From Anaerolineaceae bacterium (GTDB taxonomy: Bacteria > Chloroflexota > Anaerolineae > Anaerolineales > Villigracilaceae), in NCBI GenBank assembly GCA_009772985.1, contig WOUS01000008.1:91332-155331 (forward strand): a stretch of 64,000 nt of DNA. Reading direction: 5' to 3'. Under the pieces are notes generated by a model. That model saw only the letters and a program-made list of their open reading frames with translations. It searched no databases and had not been told where the DNA came from. Positions 1 through 7,387 of this stretch are shown here, in pieces. Position 1 is the stretch's first letter, and each line of letters starts with the position of its first letter. Made by a program: the position numbers and the translations under genes.

Positions 1-170
1 CTCAGCTTCTGTCCATACTGAACTGACCGATCACTACGATCATCTTTGCAGCCAATTGACCCTGATGATGAATGATCCCAAACAATGGATGCCGCGCAAC
101 CCGCCGGATCATTCCTAACGCCGATCTGTCGTTCCACCCTCCACGCTTCACCCTTCACGTCCCGCCTTTT
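1..170. other. intergenic, nothing recognised
   Basis: I see no convincing coding region, RNA or strong terminator here. It lies downstream of the minus-strand FtsW/PBP gene, which stops at 171. The two overlapping plus-strand reading frames that begin near 72-85 continue antisense into that gene and look like GC-rich shadows. Confidence 0.5.
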
Positions 171-2585
171 TTACGGCTGCACGGTCAGTTTCAGCAGCGC
201 CCTGCCAATGGATTGCGCCAGCAGCGAGCTGTCCTCCTCCAGCAGGACGACCACGGCCAGCGGCGTTCCCTGCCAGTCGGGCAGCGTCCCGCCCAGATAC
301 CAGGCGAACGCGCCGTCGGCCGTGCGCACCAGCGCGACCCATTCCCAGAACGGCTGCCCGTTGACCATCAACGCATCGGCGGTCTGGTTCGCGCCCTCCG
401 CCGGGAATGCCTGGACCGGGTCGCTGAGCGCCGGCAGGACCACCCATCCCTGCGCGGGGGTGTCCACCGCCATTGCCAGCCGCGGCGCGGGGCGGACGCC
501 GTCGTTGCTGAGGGCCGCGGCGGCCAGCGCCATCTGCAGCGGGCTGACGCGCAACTCGTCCGCCGGGGAGACGGATTCGGCCACCGGCAGGCGCAGGTCG
601 GGGGCGGTGTAGAAGCCAAGGGCGGCGTACAGGGCCGTCAGGTCTGCGGCGGCCGTCTCGTCCGGGACCAGCCCGGAGGCCTGGAGAAAGGCTGACAACG
701 CGCCGCCGGGCGGATACATGCCCTGCGCGGCGCGGTCGAGCAGGGGTGTGGCCGGGTCCTGGTTCAATTGCGGGGCGTCGGCATCCAGCGTGGACGGGTC
801 AAAGGTTGGGTGGGAGGCCATCGCTAAAATTTCGCCGGTCTGCGCGTCGAGCAGGACGATTACCCCGGCGTGGTTCCCGAGCAGGGAATCGGCGCGCCGT
901 TGGAGGTCGAGATCCAGGCTGAGGCGCACGTCCAGTCCCGGCGGCGGCTGGCCGTAGAACAGATGGTCGAACCAGATGAGGCTGGCGGGATTCCCCTGCA
1001 GGCCGCGCAGGTACGGGTCGAGGCTGGCTTCGAGGCCGGCCTGGCCGTAGGCCGGGCTGGTGTAGCCGGCGACCGGCGCGAGGTCCGGATAGGCGTAGAC
1101 GCGCACGAAGTCGCCCGCCGTGCCGGTGGTGGCGTTGACCGGTTCCCCGTTCCGGTCGAGCAGGCTGCCGCGCTGCACGTAGCGGTCGGCGATGGCGCGG
1201 CGGGCGTTGTCGGTGCGGGTCAGCAGGTCGGGGCCGCGCACGACCGCCCACCAGCCGTTGGCCAGGGCGGCGGCGAGCAGGCCGAGGCCGAGCAGTCCGC
1301 CCAGCAGCAGGTACGGACGCGGGTTCGGCAGGGGGGCCGGTTCCTCATCCCGGGCGGAAATGAGCAGGAGCAGGAGCAGCGCGGCGAGCGATGTCAGCAG
1401 GGACGAGCCGCCGTACGAAACGAACGGCAGGGTCACGCCGGTGAGGGGCAGGACGCGCAGGTTGCCGCCGATGATGAGGATGGACTGCGCGCCGAGGTAG
1501 GCCGTCAGCCCGGCGGCCAGGATGCGGCGGAAACGGTCGGGGGCGCGCAGGGCGGTGATGATGCCGCGGGCGGCGAAAATGCCGATCAGCAGGAGCAGGC
1601 CCAGGGTCCCGGCCAGCCCCGTTTCTTCCGCAATGGCAGAGAAGACGAAGTCCGAGATTGCCACCGGGACGAGGCCGGGGCTGCCCATCCCAGGGCCGCG
1701 CCCCAGCAGGCCGCCGTTGGCAACCGCCAGCAGGGCCTGCACGATCTGGTAGGAGCGCCCGCTGGGGTCGAGCCAGGGGTTCAGCCAGGCGTCCACGCGG
1801 ATGCGCACCACGTCGAAGAGGAAGTAGGCGGCCACGCCCGCGAGGGCCAGCCCGGCCAGGCTGGCGAGCAGGACGCGCTTTTTCCCCGAGGCGAGGAAGA
1901 GGATGGCGGTGTAGAGGAAAATGAAAATCGAGGCGGCGCCGAGGTCGCGCTGGACGAACAGGAGCAGGAGCGCCAGCCCGGTGACGGCGGCGGTGGGGAC
2001 GAAGAGCGCCAGCGGCCGCAGTTGGAACGGGATGCGGTCGGCGAACCAGGCGGCCAGGTAGACGATCAGCAGGAGTTTGAGCGGCTCGGACGGCTGGAAG
2101 TAGACGCCGAACGCTCCCAGCCACAGGCGCTGGTCGCCGCCCATTGGATTCGTGCCGAAGACGAGCGTGAGGGCGGTGAGCAGCAGGCCGCCGGTCAGCC
2201 AGGCGTATTTGTAGCGGCGCAGGAAGTGCAGGTCGGGGGCGAGACGCAGGCCGAGCAGGAACAGCGTCCCGCAGACGGCCAGCCAGATTGTTTGCTTGGC
2301 TCCGAAGCCGGGCACCAGTCTCCAGATGGTCAGCAGTCCCCAGCCGGCCAGCAGGGCCGCGGCCGGCAGCAGGTACGGGTCGGCGTCCGGCAGCCGGCGG
2401 CGGACGAGGAGGTGCGCCAGCCCGAAGACCGCCGCCCAGACCGCGAATCCCAGCCAGTGCGACCAGCGGTAGTCCACATCCCAGGAGCGTTCGCGGGCGG
2501 CGGGGGCGAGGGTCAGGATGACGGAGTAGAGGAACAGGAAAACAGCCGCCAGGGTCATCAGGCGGCGTTGGATCGGGATATTCAT
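171..2585 (-). CDS. FtsW/RodA-type glycosyltransferase fused to an inactive PBP transpeptidase-like domain
   Basis: The N-terminal ~415 residues are a multi-pass SEDS protein (peptidoglycan glycosyltransferase, lipid II substrate). Family motifs are present: the QPSE..K segment near 164-170, QRDLG with the expected catalytic Asp at 214, SDF.FSAIAEE, and PLTGVTLPFVSYGG. After one more membrane helix, residues ~460-804 resemble a class B penicillin-binding protein (RGSLLDRNGEP, GVIVLLDAQTGEILAMAS). The transpeptidase motifs are lost: where YPPGSxxK is expected there is YPPGGALS (625-631), the SxN region is shortened away, and KTG reads R-T-A (754-756). SEDS and PBP partners are normally separate adjacent genes such as rodA-pbpA. 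Here they are one 804-residue chain, so the PBP half may be a structural activator. It is the last gene of the minus-strand FHA cluster, 5 bases after the unknown gene. The SEDS call is firm; loss of activity is inferred from motifs. Confidence 0.9.
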   Translation of the reverse strand: MNIPIQRRLMTLAAVFLFLYSVILTLAPAARERSWDVDYRWSHWLGFAVWAAVFGLAHLLVRRRLPDADPYLLPAAALLAGWGLLTIWRLVPGFGAKQTIWLAVCGTLFLLGLRLAPDLHFLRRYKYAWLTGGLLLTALTLVFGTNPMGGDQRLWLGAFGVYFQPSEPLKLLLIVYLAAWFADRIPFQLRPLALFVPTAAVTGLALLLLFVQRDLGAASIFIFLYTAILFLASGKKRVLLASLAGLALAGVAAYFLFDVVRIRVDAWLNPWLDPSGRSYQIVQALLAVANGGLLGRGPGMGSPGLVPVAISDFVFSAIAEETGLAGTLGLLLLIGIFAARGIITALRAPDRFRRILAAGLTAYLGAQSILIIGGNLRVLPLTGVTLPFVSYGGSSLLTSLAALLLLLLISARDEEPAPLPNPRPYLLLGGLLGLGLLAAALANGWWAVVRGPDLLTRTDNARRAIADRYVQRGSLLDRNGEPVNATTGTAGDFVRVYAYPDLAPVAGYTSPAYGQAGLEASLDPYLRGLQGNPASLIWFDHLFYGQPPPGLDVRLSLDLDLQRRADSLLGNHAGVIVLLDAQTGEILAMASHPTFDPSTLDADAPQLNQDPATPLLDRAAQGMYPPGGALSAFLQASGLVPDETAAADLTALYAALGFYTAPDLRLPVAESVSPADELRVSPLQMALAAAALSNDGVRPAPRLAMAVDTPAQGWVVLPALSDPVQAFPAEGANQTADALMVNGQPFWEWVALVRTADGAFAWYLGGTLPDWQGTPLAVVVLLEEDSSLLAQSIGRALLKLTVQP

Positions 2586-2590
2586 GGCGA

Positions 2591-3205
2591 TTAGAGTTTA
2601 TCCACGCACGCAACTCGTTTGTGGGCGATGTTGGGAAGGAGGCTCCGGTTCTTTCCCTGTACGTCCACTTCACAGATGAACGATGCCGATTCCTGCTCGG
2701 CTTTCTTTTGAACGGCGATGAGAAATTTATAATCAAAGTGGTTTTCAAGGTATAGTTTCTTGAAAAGCCATTGGGCGTTCTCTTCGTCGAAACTTTGCAG
2801 GATGGAAGTGCGGCCGGTTTTGATTTCTTCTTTTGTCCTGCCGACCGGTTTGAAGGATACAAACAAAAGTTTGATCCCGGCCCGTGCTTCACCTTCCAGG
2901 CCTTTTTCGTCTGTCCGGGTGACCTGATATTCCTCGCTCAGTGGATGGATGCCAGTCAGCGTGAAACCGGTGAAGTCGCGGATTCCCACGAGCAAGGTGT
3001 CAGCCAGTTTGAAGTCGCGTTTAAGAACGTTCTGTTTTTTGACCTTGCCTGGCGAGACGACGATGGCAACCTTGAAAGCGTAAATCACGTCCCTGGCGGC
3101 ATCATACTTCCGGTTATCGAACAGATTCTCTTGTTCTCCTGGCGATAGATTTTCGAAATCCACTTTCTCGGCTTGTTTGGCAATTTTGATGGCAAAAGTG
3201 TTCAT
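2591..3205 (-). CDS. hypothetical protein, 204 aa
   Basis: I do not recognise this family. It is a soluble, Lys- and Glu-rich protein with no signal peptide or membrane segment. Its DNA is less GC-rich than the genes on both sides, which may indicate later arrival. The ATG at 3203-3205 is preceded by a GAGG ribosome-binding site. It lies between the MTA phosphorylase (48 bases upstream) and the FtsW/PBP fusion (5 bases downstream), so it is probably co-transcribed with them. The predicted alternation of strands and charged helices gives no catalytic signature. Confidence 0.7.
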   Translation of the reverse strand: MNTFAIKIAKQAEKVDFENLSPGEQENLFDNRKYDAARDVIYAFKVAIVVSPGKVKKQNVLKRDFKLADTLLVGIRDFTGFTLTGIHPLSEEYQVTRTDEKGLEGEARAGIKLLFVSFKPVGRTKEEIKTGRTSILQSFDEENAQWLFKKLYLENHFDYKFLIAVQKKAEQESASFICEVDVQGKNRSLLPNIAHKRVACVDKL

Positions 3206-3253
3206 GTGTCCTCAATGGGATGTGATGTTTGCAGGCTGATTTTTCTCTGCCTT

Positions 3254-4120
3254 TTATTTCAAATACTTTCCGACCAGCAAATCCATCTTCTTGCGCGTCT
3301 CCGGCGGGACGGCAGCGGGATGGGTGATGATGGCGTCCGCCAGGGCGTGACCGCATCCACATGTGCGCGTGGGCAGGAGCGCGTCCACGAGATTGCGGAC
3401 GGCCTGCCGGGCGGCGGCGGTGTTCTGGTTCAGGATTTTGATGACCATCTCCACCGTCACCGGCGCCTCGCTGACGTGCCACACGTCGTAATCGGTGACG
3501 TGCGCCATGACGGTGTAGCACAGTTCGGCCTCGCGCGCCAGGAATGCCTCCGGCGCGGCGGTCATGCCGATGATGTCCATGCCCCAGGCGCGGAACGTGT
3601 TGGACTCGGCCTTGGTGGAAAAGCGGGGACCTTCGATGACGATGAACGTCCCGCCGTGATGGACCGTCGCCCCGGTCTGCCGGACCGCGGCTTCGAGCGC
3701 AGTCGACAGGTCCGCACAGAACGGGTCCGCCACGCCGACGTGCGCCGCCAGCCCCTCGCCGAAGAAGGTGCGGACGCGGCCGCGGGTGTTGTCGAACAGT
3801 TGGTCGGGGATGACGATGTGGCCGGGGGCGAAGTCCTCGCGCAGCGAGCCGCAGGCATTGACGCCGACCACGCGCCTCGCGCCGAGCATTTTCAGGGCGT
3901 AGAGGTTGGCGCGATAGTTGACCTCGCCCGGCAGGATGTGGTGTCCGATCCCGTGCCGCGCCAGGAAGGCGACGCGTTTCCCTTCGAGTGTCCCGACCAC
4001 AATCGGCGCGGACGGTTTGCCGAAGGGCGTGTCAATATTATGTTCTTCGGCATCGGTCAGGCCGGGCATGTTGTACAGGCCGGAGCCGCCGATGATGGCG
4101 AGGGAGATGGTTTCTTTCAT
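3254..4120 (-). CDS. mtnP: S-methyl-5'-thioadenosine phosphorylase
   Basis: Cleaves methylthioadenosine with phosphate to adenine and methylthioribose-1-phosphate, the first step of methionine salvage. The 288-residue product is close to the family's usual length. Visible motifs are IIGGSGLY at the N-terminus, RHG.GH..PGEVNYRAN (phosphate and ribose site), IEGPRFSTKAES, GMTAAPEAFLARE and TDYDVWH; the last favours MTAP over purine nucleoside phosphorylase. I chose ATG 4118-4120 because the conserved fold begins two residues later. The longer in-frame version would run upstream into a palindromic repeat (4156-4289). It lies in the minus-strand cluster between FhaB and the unknown gene, with no obvious functional link to cell division. 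Confidence 0.93.
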   Translation of the reverse strand: MKETISLAIIGGSGLYNMPGLTDAEEHNIDTPFGKPSAPIVVGTLEGKRVAFLARHGIGHHILPGEVNYRANLYALKMLGARRVVGVNACGSLREDFAPGHIVIPDQLFDNTRGRVRTFFGEGLAAHVGVADPFCADLSTALEAAVRQTGATVHHGGTFIVIEGPRFSTKAESNTFRAWGMDIIGMTAAPEAFLAREAELCYTVMAHVTDYDVWHVSEAPVTVEMVIKILNQNTAAARQAVRNLVDALLPTRTCGCGHALADAIITHPAAVPPETRKKMDLLVGKYLK

Positions 4121-4155
4121 GGCGTCTTTTCCAGATTGATCAGAGAGTGAATTTT

Positions 4156-4289
4156 GTGTCGTTGCGAGGAGGGCGTTTGCCTGCCCCCGCCTTTTGGGGG
4201 TTGCCCGACGAAGCAATCCCCTGCCAGTCGGGAGACTGCTTACCCTTCGAGTACGATGTCGGCGGGAAACCGCCGCCTCGCAGCGACAC
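4156..4289. repeat. 134-bp imperfect palindrome between fhaB-like gene and mtnP
   Basis: The ends are inverted copies: GTGTCGTTGCGAGGAGGGCG at 4156-4175 pairs with CGCCGCCTCGCAGCGACAC at 4271-4289. A second nested inverted pair lies inside (GAAGCAATCCCC against GGGAGACTGCTT). No transposase is encoded. The form suggests a MITE-like or REP-like mobile repeat that would fold into a long hairpin and might reduce read-through from the FHA genes into mtnP. Confidence 0.75.
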
Positions 4290-4356
4290 CAGGTTTTTAA
4301 TCTGCGCAATCTCCCGAGAACCATCGGGACGATGTGCGTCATCTGCGGATCGCAAT

Positions 4357-4836
4357 TTATTCCTTCTCCGCGGATTCCTGCAAGGGCCGCGTGGGCGGAT
4401 TCAGCACATTCCCCGCCAGGCCGATGGTCAGGCGCGTCTGCCCGCAGGCGATCTCATCGTCCGAAACGACCACCGTCGGCATGGACAGGCGCTGGCCGTT
4501 GAGCCGTGTCCCGTTGGTGGAGCGCATGTCCTCCGCCCACCATTGTCCGTGGTGGTAACTCAGCCGGGCGTGCTGTCCGGAGGCGGATTCGTCCTCCAGC
4601 GCGCAGTCGCAGGCCGGGTCGCGCCCGATGGTGATGTCGGGGCGGGTGAAGTGCCGCACCTGCTCCGGCTGGTCTTCAAATCGAATGGTCAGGTTGATCG
4701 GGGGAACCTTCCGCCCGGACAGGATCGTTCCCTGCTGGCGGATTTCTTTCCATAGTGTGATGAGTCCCCAGGCAAGGAAGGCGTACAGGCCGAGCGCCAT
4801 CAGCACGCGCAGGACCAGGAGGATGGGGCCGCTCAT
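4357..4836 (-). CDS. FhaB-like membrane-anchored FHA domain protein
   Basis: 159 residues with one N-terminal membrane helix (about 7-28), a short linker, and a C-terminal forkhead-associated domain that binds phosphothreonine peptides. FHA landmarks are IGRDPACD, S-G-Q-H with the conserved His, and STNGTRLNG. Size and layout match mycobacterial FhaB (FipA). Its start overlaps the stop of the FhaA-like gene in an ATGA tetranucleotide, implying coupled translation. In actinobacteria fhaA-fhaB-pstP-rodA-pbpA-pknA-pknB form one cell-wall operon; here FhaA, FhaB and a RodA-PBP fusion occur in the same order, with no phosphatase or kinase inside the window. Confidence 0.88.
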   Translation of the reverse strand: MSGPILLVLRVLMALGLYAFLAWGLITLWKEIRQQGTILSGRKVPPINLTIRFEDQPEQVRHFTRPDITIGRDPACDCALEDESASGQHARLSYHHGQWWAEDMRSTNGTRLNGQRLSMPTVVVSDDEIACGQTRLTIGLAGNVLNPPTRPLQESAEKE

Positions 4837-5645
4837 TCCGGTTTTTCTTCTTCTTTTTTCAAGATTACGGTCGCCCGCTCGGCGGAAATTTCCGAGACGG
4901 GGCGTTCCTGTGCCGCCTGCCGCGCCGAGGGGACATCCTGCCCGAAGACCAGCGTCACCCCGGAGAGCGAGATCACGTCGCCGGGATACAGGACCGACTG
5001 GTTGGCGCGCTGCCCGTTGATGAACGTCCCGCCGGTCGATTCCAGGTCGAAGAGCACGTAGCGGCTTTTGATGACGCGCATCTGGGCGTGGTTGCGCGAG
5101 ACGCGCGGATCGTCCACCACCACCTGGTTGTCGAGCCGGCGCCCGATGTTGATGACCGGCTGGGTGAGCGGGATGATGTGCGTCCCGCCGATGATGAGGA
5201 ACGCGTTCGACGGGACGGCGTCAGGCTCCGGGTCCGGGCTGGCCCCGGCGGGCACGCCCTGCGTCTCGGGCAGGCTCTCCCCGCTGAACGACGCCGCGAT
5301 GCGCACATCCTCCGCTTCCATGGCCGTGTCGGCGGCGGTGCTGATGGCCGGGCGGGAGGCGAACGTCAGCCCGGCCTCTTCGCCGGCTTCGCGCAGCGCA
5401 TCCGCCAGCGCTTCCAACTGGCGCGGCTCGGAGCGCCAGGCGGCCAGCGCGGACGGGTGGGCGATAATCACGTACACGTTCGGCGCCAGGTTGGTCCCGT
5501 CGGCCTGCGGTTTCAGGCCGGCGTGCATCGCCTCGGCCAGCCGCTGGGCCAGGCGCTCCTCCGGCTTGCGCCCCGGCAGGGCCTGGAGCAGGCGGGTCTC
5601 CAGCAGTTTTTTCAGCCTTGCTTCGAGTTTGTCAATGGCGGTCAT
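4833..5645 (-). CDS. FhaA-like protein: DUF3662 plus FHA domain
   Basis: 270 residues. The N-terminal ~125 residues fit the DUF3662 (FhaA N-terminal) domain; a variable acidic linker follows; the C-terminal ~100 residues are an FHA domain with INIGRR, VSRNHAQM and STGGTFINGQ. It should bind phosphothreonine-bearing partners of a Ser/Thr kinase at the membrane. I chose ATG 5643-5645 (M-T-A-I-D-K-L-E), which matches the family N-terminus and has a GGGAAG site upstream; the longer in-frame start would lie within the promoter region. First gene of the minus-strand FHA/SEDS cluster. Confidence 0.88.
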   Translation of the reverse strand: MTAIDKLEARLKKLLETRLLQALPGRKPEERLAQRLAEAMHAGLKPQADGTNLAPNVYVIIAHPSALAAWRSEPRQLEALADALREAGEEAGLTFASRPAISTAADTAMEAEDVRIAASFSGESLPETQGVPAGASPDPEPDAVPSNAFLIIGGTHIIPLTQPVINIGRRLDNQVVVDDPRVSRNHAQMRVIKSRYVLFDLESTGGTFINGQRANQSVLYPGDVISLSGVTLVFGQDVPSARQAAQERPVSEISAERATVILKKEEEKPE

Positions 5646-5661
5646 TTTTGCTTCCCGGACT

Positions 5662-5690
5662 ATTATAGAGGCGTGGGGGGGAATCTGCAA
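5662..5690 (-). promoter_or_regulatory. promoter of the FHA/SEDS cluster
   Basis: On the minus strand TTGCAG (5685-5690) and TATAAT (5662-5667) are separated by 17 bases. Transcription would begin about 10 bases upstream of the FhaA-like start at 5645. Confidence 0.65.
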
Positions 5691-5712
5691 GCCCGCGGCG
5701 GCGCATCTTTAG

Positions 5713-5807
5713 GGGACGCGGACACTCGGCGAACGAGTGCAGGCGAGCGCGGAAAAACGCGGAGAAAGGCATTAAAATCCGCGTCCATCCGCGTTTATCC
5801 GCGTCCC
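5713..5807. repeat. family A palindromic repeat, copy 1
   Basis: Begins GGGACGCGGACACTC and ends CATCCGCGTTTATCCGCGTCC, so the two ends are imperfect inverted copies. The middle carries GAGTGCAGGCGAGCGCGGA. Related copies are at 17088-17173, 21090-21186 and 59938-60031. It lies between the divergent FHA and glycerate kinase promoters. Confidence 0.85.
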
Positions 5808-5831
5808 ATGATTCTGCGCTCTCCGCGATGA

Positions 5832-5860
5832 TTGTCCTTTTGAGCCGACAGTGCTATCAT
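5832..5860 (+). promoter_or_regulatory. promoter of glycerate kinase, leaderless start
   Basis: TTGTCC (5832-5837) and TATCAT (5855-5860) with a 17-base spacer. The start site should fall near 5867-5868, exactly at the ATG at 5868. That excludes the upstream ATG at 5859, which overlaps the -10 box, and points to a leaderless mRNA. Confidence 0.6.
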
Positions 5861-5867
5861 GCGGACG

Positions 5868-7268
5868 ATGATCCCCGCCGAACGGTTCCTGACCGCCAGC
5901 CTGCGCGCCGCGCCGCACGGCGCGCGCGTGACCCGCATCCTGTCCGCCGCTTTGGAGGCGGCCGACCCGGCCGCGGCCGTGGGGCGGGCGGTAAGCCTCG
6001 AAGGAAACAGGATGCGCGTAGCCAGTAGGGAATACAAAATCAGGAAGGGTGGGAGAATCCTGGCCGTCGCGCTGGGCAAAGCCGCCGCGCCGATGGCGGA
6101 TGCGCTCGCCAAAATCCTGGGCGGACGGCTTTCCGCTGGGCTGGTCATCACCAAACACGCTCCCGCCATTTCCCCTTTCCCTATTCACCATTCACAATTC
6201 ACTATCATTGAAGGCGGGCATCCCGTCCCGGACGAACGCAGCCTGGAGGCGGGCAGGCGGATCATGGAGATGCTCTCCGGCCTGACCGCCGACGATCTGG
6301 TGATTTGCCTCATCTCCGGCGGCGGGTCGGCGCTCGCGACTGCGCCCGTGGACGGGGTGACGCTGGCCGAGTTGCAGTCGCTCACTTCGGCGCTGTTGGC
6401 TTGCGGCGCGGGCATTGACGAGATCAACACGCTCCGCCGTCATTTGGATGTGCTCAAGGGCGGGGGGCTGGCGCGGCTGGCCAGGCCGGCGCGCGTCGTC
6501 TCGCTCATCCTGTCGGACGTGGTCGGCAGTCCGTTCGAGGCGGTTGCCTCCGGCCCGACCGCGCCCGACCCGACCACCTGTGCGGATGCGCTGGCTGTCC
6601 TCGAGAAATACCATTTTTGTAGTGACGACTTCAGTCGTCCGAGCCAGAAGGCGACTGAAGTCGCCACTACGTCTGTATTGGATGTATTGAAATCCGGGAC
6701 CGAGACGCTCAAGCCCGGTGACCCAATTTTTGCGCATGTACAAAATCTGCTGGTTGGCGAAAACCTGCTGGCAGCCCAGGCCGCGCTGAAACAGGCCGAG
6801 GTGGAAGGATTTCATCCCTATCTTTTACGCGCGGACTTGCGCGGCGAGGCGCGTGAGGCCGCGGTGGATTTGTGCCGCACCCTGCGCTGGGCGCGTCAGA
6901 CCGACCAACCAGCTCATCGTCCGGCCTGCATCGTTGTCGGCGGCGAGACGACCGTCACGCTCTGCCAGAATCCCGGACGCGGCGGACGGAACACCGAACT
7001 GGCGCTGGCGGCGGTCACAGAACTGGCGGACTTCCCGGACGTGATGCTGGTCACGCTGGCGACCGACGGCGAGGACGGGACGACGGATGCCGCCGGGGCG
7101 GTCGTCACCGGGGAGACATATAAGTGTGCCCGCCTCCTCGGCCTCGAACCGGCAGACTATCTCCGCCGCAACGACTCGTATTCCTTTTTTGCCGCGCTCG
7201 ATGATTTGCTCCAACCCGGCCCAACCGGGACCAATGTCAACGATCTCGTGTTCCTGTTCGCGTTTTGA
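5868..7268 (+). CDS. glycerate 2-kinase (GckA/MOFRL family)
   Basis: Phosphorylates D-glycerate to 2-phosphoglycerate with ATP, feeding carbon from hydroxypyruvate or glyoxylate into lower glycolysis. Family features: ALGKAAAPMADA, GGHPVPDE, LISGGGSALATAP, the INTLRRHLDVLKGGGLA segment, LSDVVGSPFEAVASGPTAPDPT, and a C-terminal MOFRL domain (GGETTVTL, GRGGRNTELALAA, TDGEDGTTDAAGA). At 466 residues it is longer than many relatives, and the excess lies in three odd stretches: residues ~48-62, ~101-114 (simple CATTCACAATTCACTAT-like DNA) and ~251-268, the last being a 52-bp palindrome read in frame. The start at 5868 is set by the promoter. A D-2-hydroxyacid dehydrogenase lies 1.4 kb downstream, which could supply glycerate. 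Confidence 0.9.
   Translation: MIPAERFLTASLRAAPHGARVTRILSAALEAADPAAAVGRAVSLEGNRMRVASREYKIRKGGRILAVALGKAAAPMADALAKILGGRLSAGLVITKHAPAISPFPIHHSQFTIIEGGHPVPDERSLEAGRRIMEMLSGLTADDLVICLISGGGSALATAPVDGVTLAELQSLTSALLACGAGIDEINTLRRHLDVLKGGGLARLARPARVVSLILSDVVGSPFEAVASGPTAPDPTTCADALAVLEKYHFCSDDFSRPSQKATEVATTSVLDVLKSGTETLKPGDPIFAHVQNLLVGENLLAAQAALKQAEVEGFHPYLLRADLRGEAREAAVDLCRTLRWARQTDQPAHRPACIVVGGETTVTLCQNPGRGGRNTELALAAVTELADFPDVMLVTLATDGEDGTTDAAGAVVTGETYKCARLLGLEPADYLRRNDSYSFFAALDDLLQPGPTGTNVNDLVFLFAF
6619..6670. repeat. palindromic element inserted in frame in glycerate kinase
   Basis: GTAGTGACGACTTCAGTCGTC (6619-6639) is an inverted copy, with two mismatches, of GGCGACTGAAGTCGCCACTAC (6650-6670). 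It is translated as about C-S-D-D-F-S-R-P-S-Q-K-A-T-E-V-A-T-T, a segment foreign to the glycerate kinase family, between ALAVLEKYHF and SVLDVLKSG. Confidence 0.8.
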
Positions 7269-7279
7269 GCAAGATATGA

Positions 7280-7351
7280 TGTGACCATCACCTTTGCGAA
7301 GCACTCCCGCGAAGTACCCGAAGGGTGAAGGGAGTCAAGGTGACGGTCACA
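7280..7351. repeat. 72-bp imperfect palindrome after glycerate kinase
   Basis: TGTGACCATCACCTTTG at the left end pairs with CAAGGTGACGGTCACA at the right end. It lies between the glycerate kinase stop and the lipoprotein promoter region (TATAAT near 7365-7370) and may act as a transcript-end hairpin. Confidence 0.65.
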
Positions 7352-7387
7352 TGCTTATGGCGAGTATAATTCCTTCCGGAGGACACC

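Noticed and set aside
870-2594. 574-aa open frame antisense to the FtsW/PBP gene
   Set aside because: Low-complexity Gln/Gly/Arg/Glu-rich translation and exact antisense position to a strongly supported gene; a GC-driven shadow.
3173-4150. 325-aa plus-strand frame antisense to mtnP
   Set aside because: Antisense shadow of a gene with complete MTA phosphorylase motifs.
4147-4755. 202-aa plus-strand frame across the palindrome and the FhaB-like gene
   Set aside because: The first part is palindromic repeat and the rest is antisense to an FHA domain with clear motifs.
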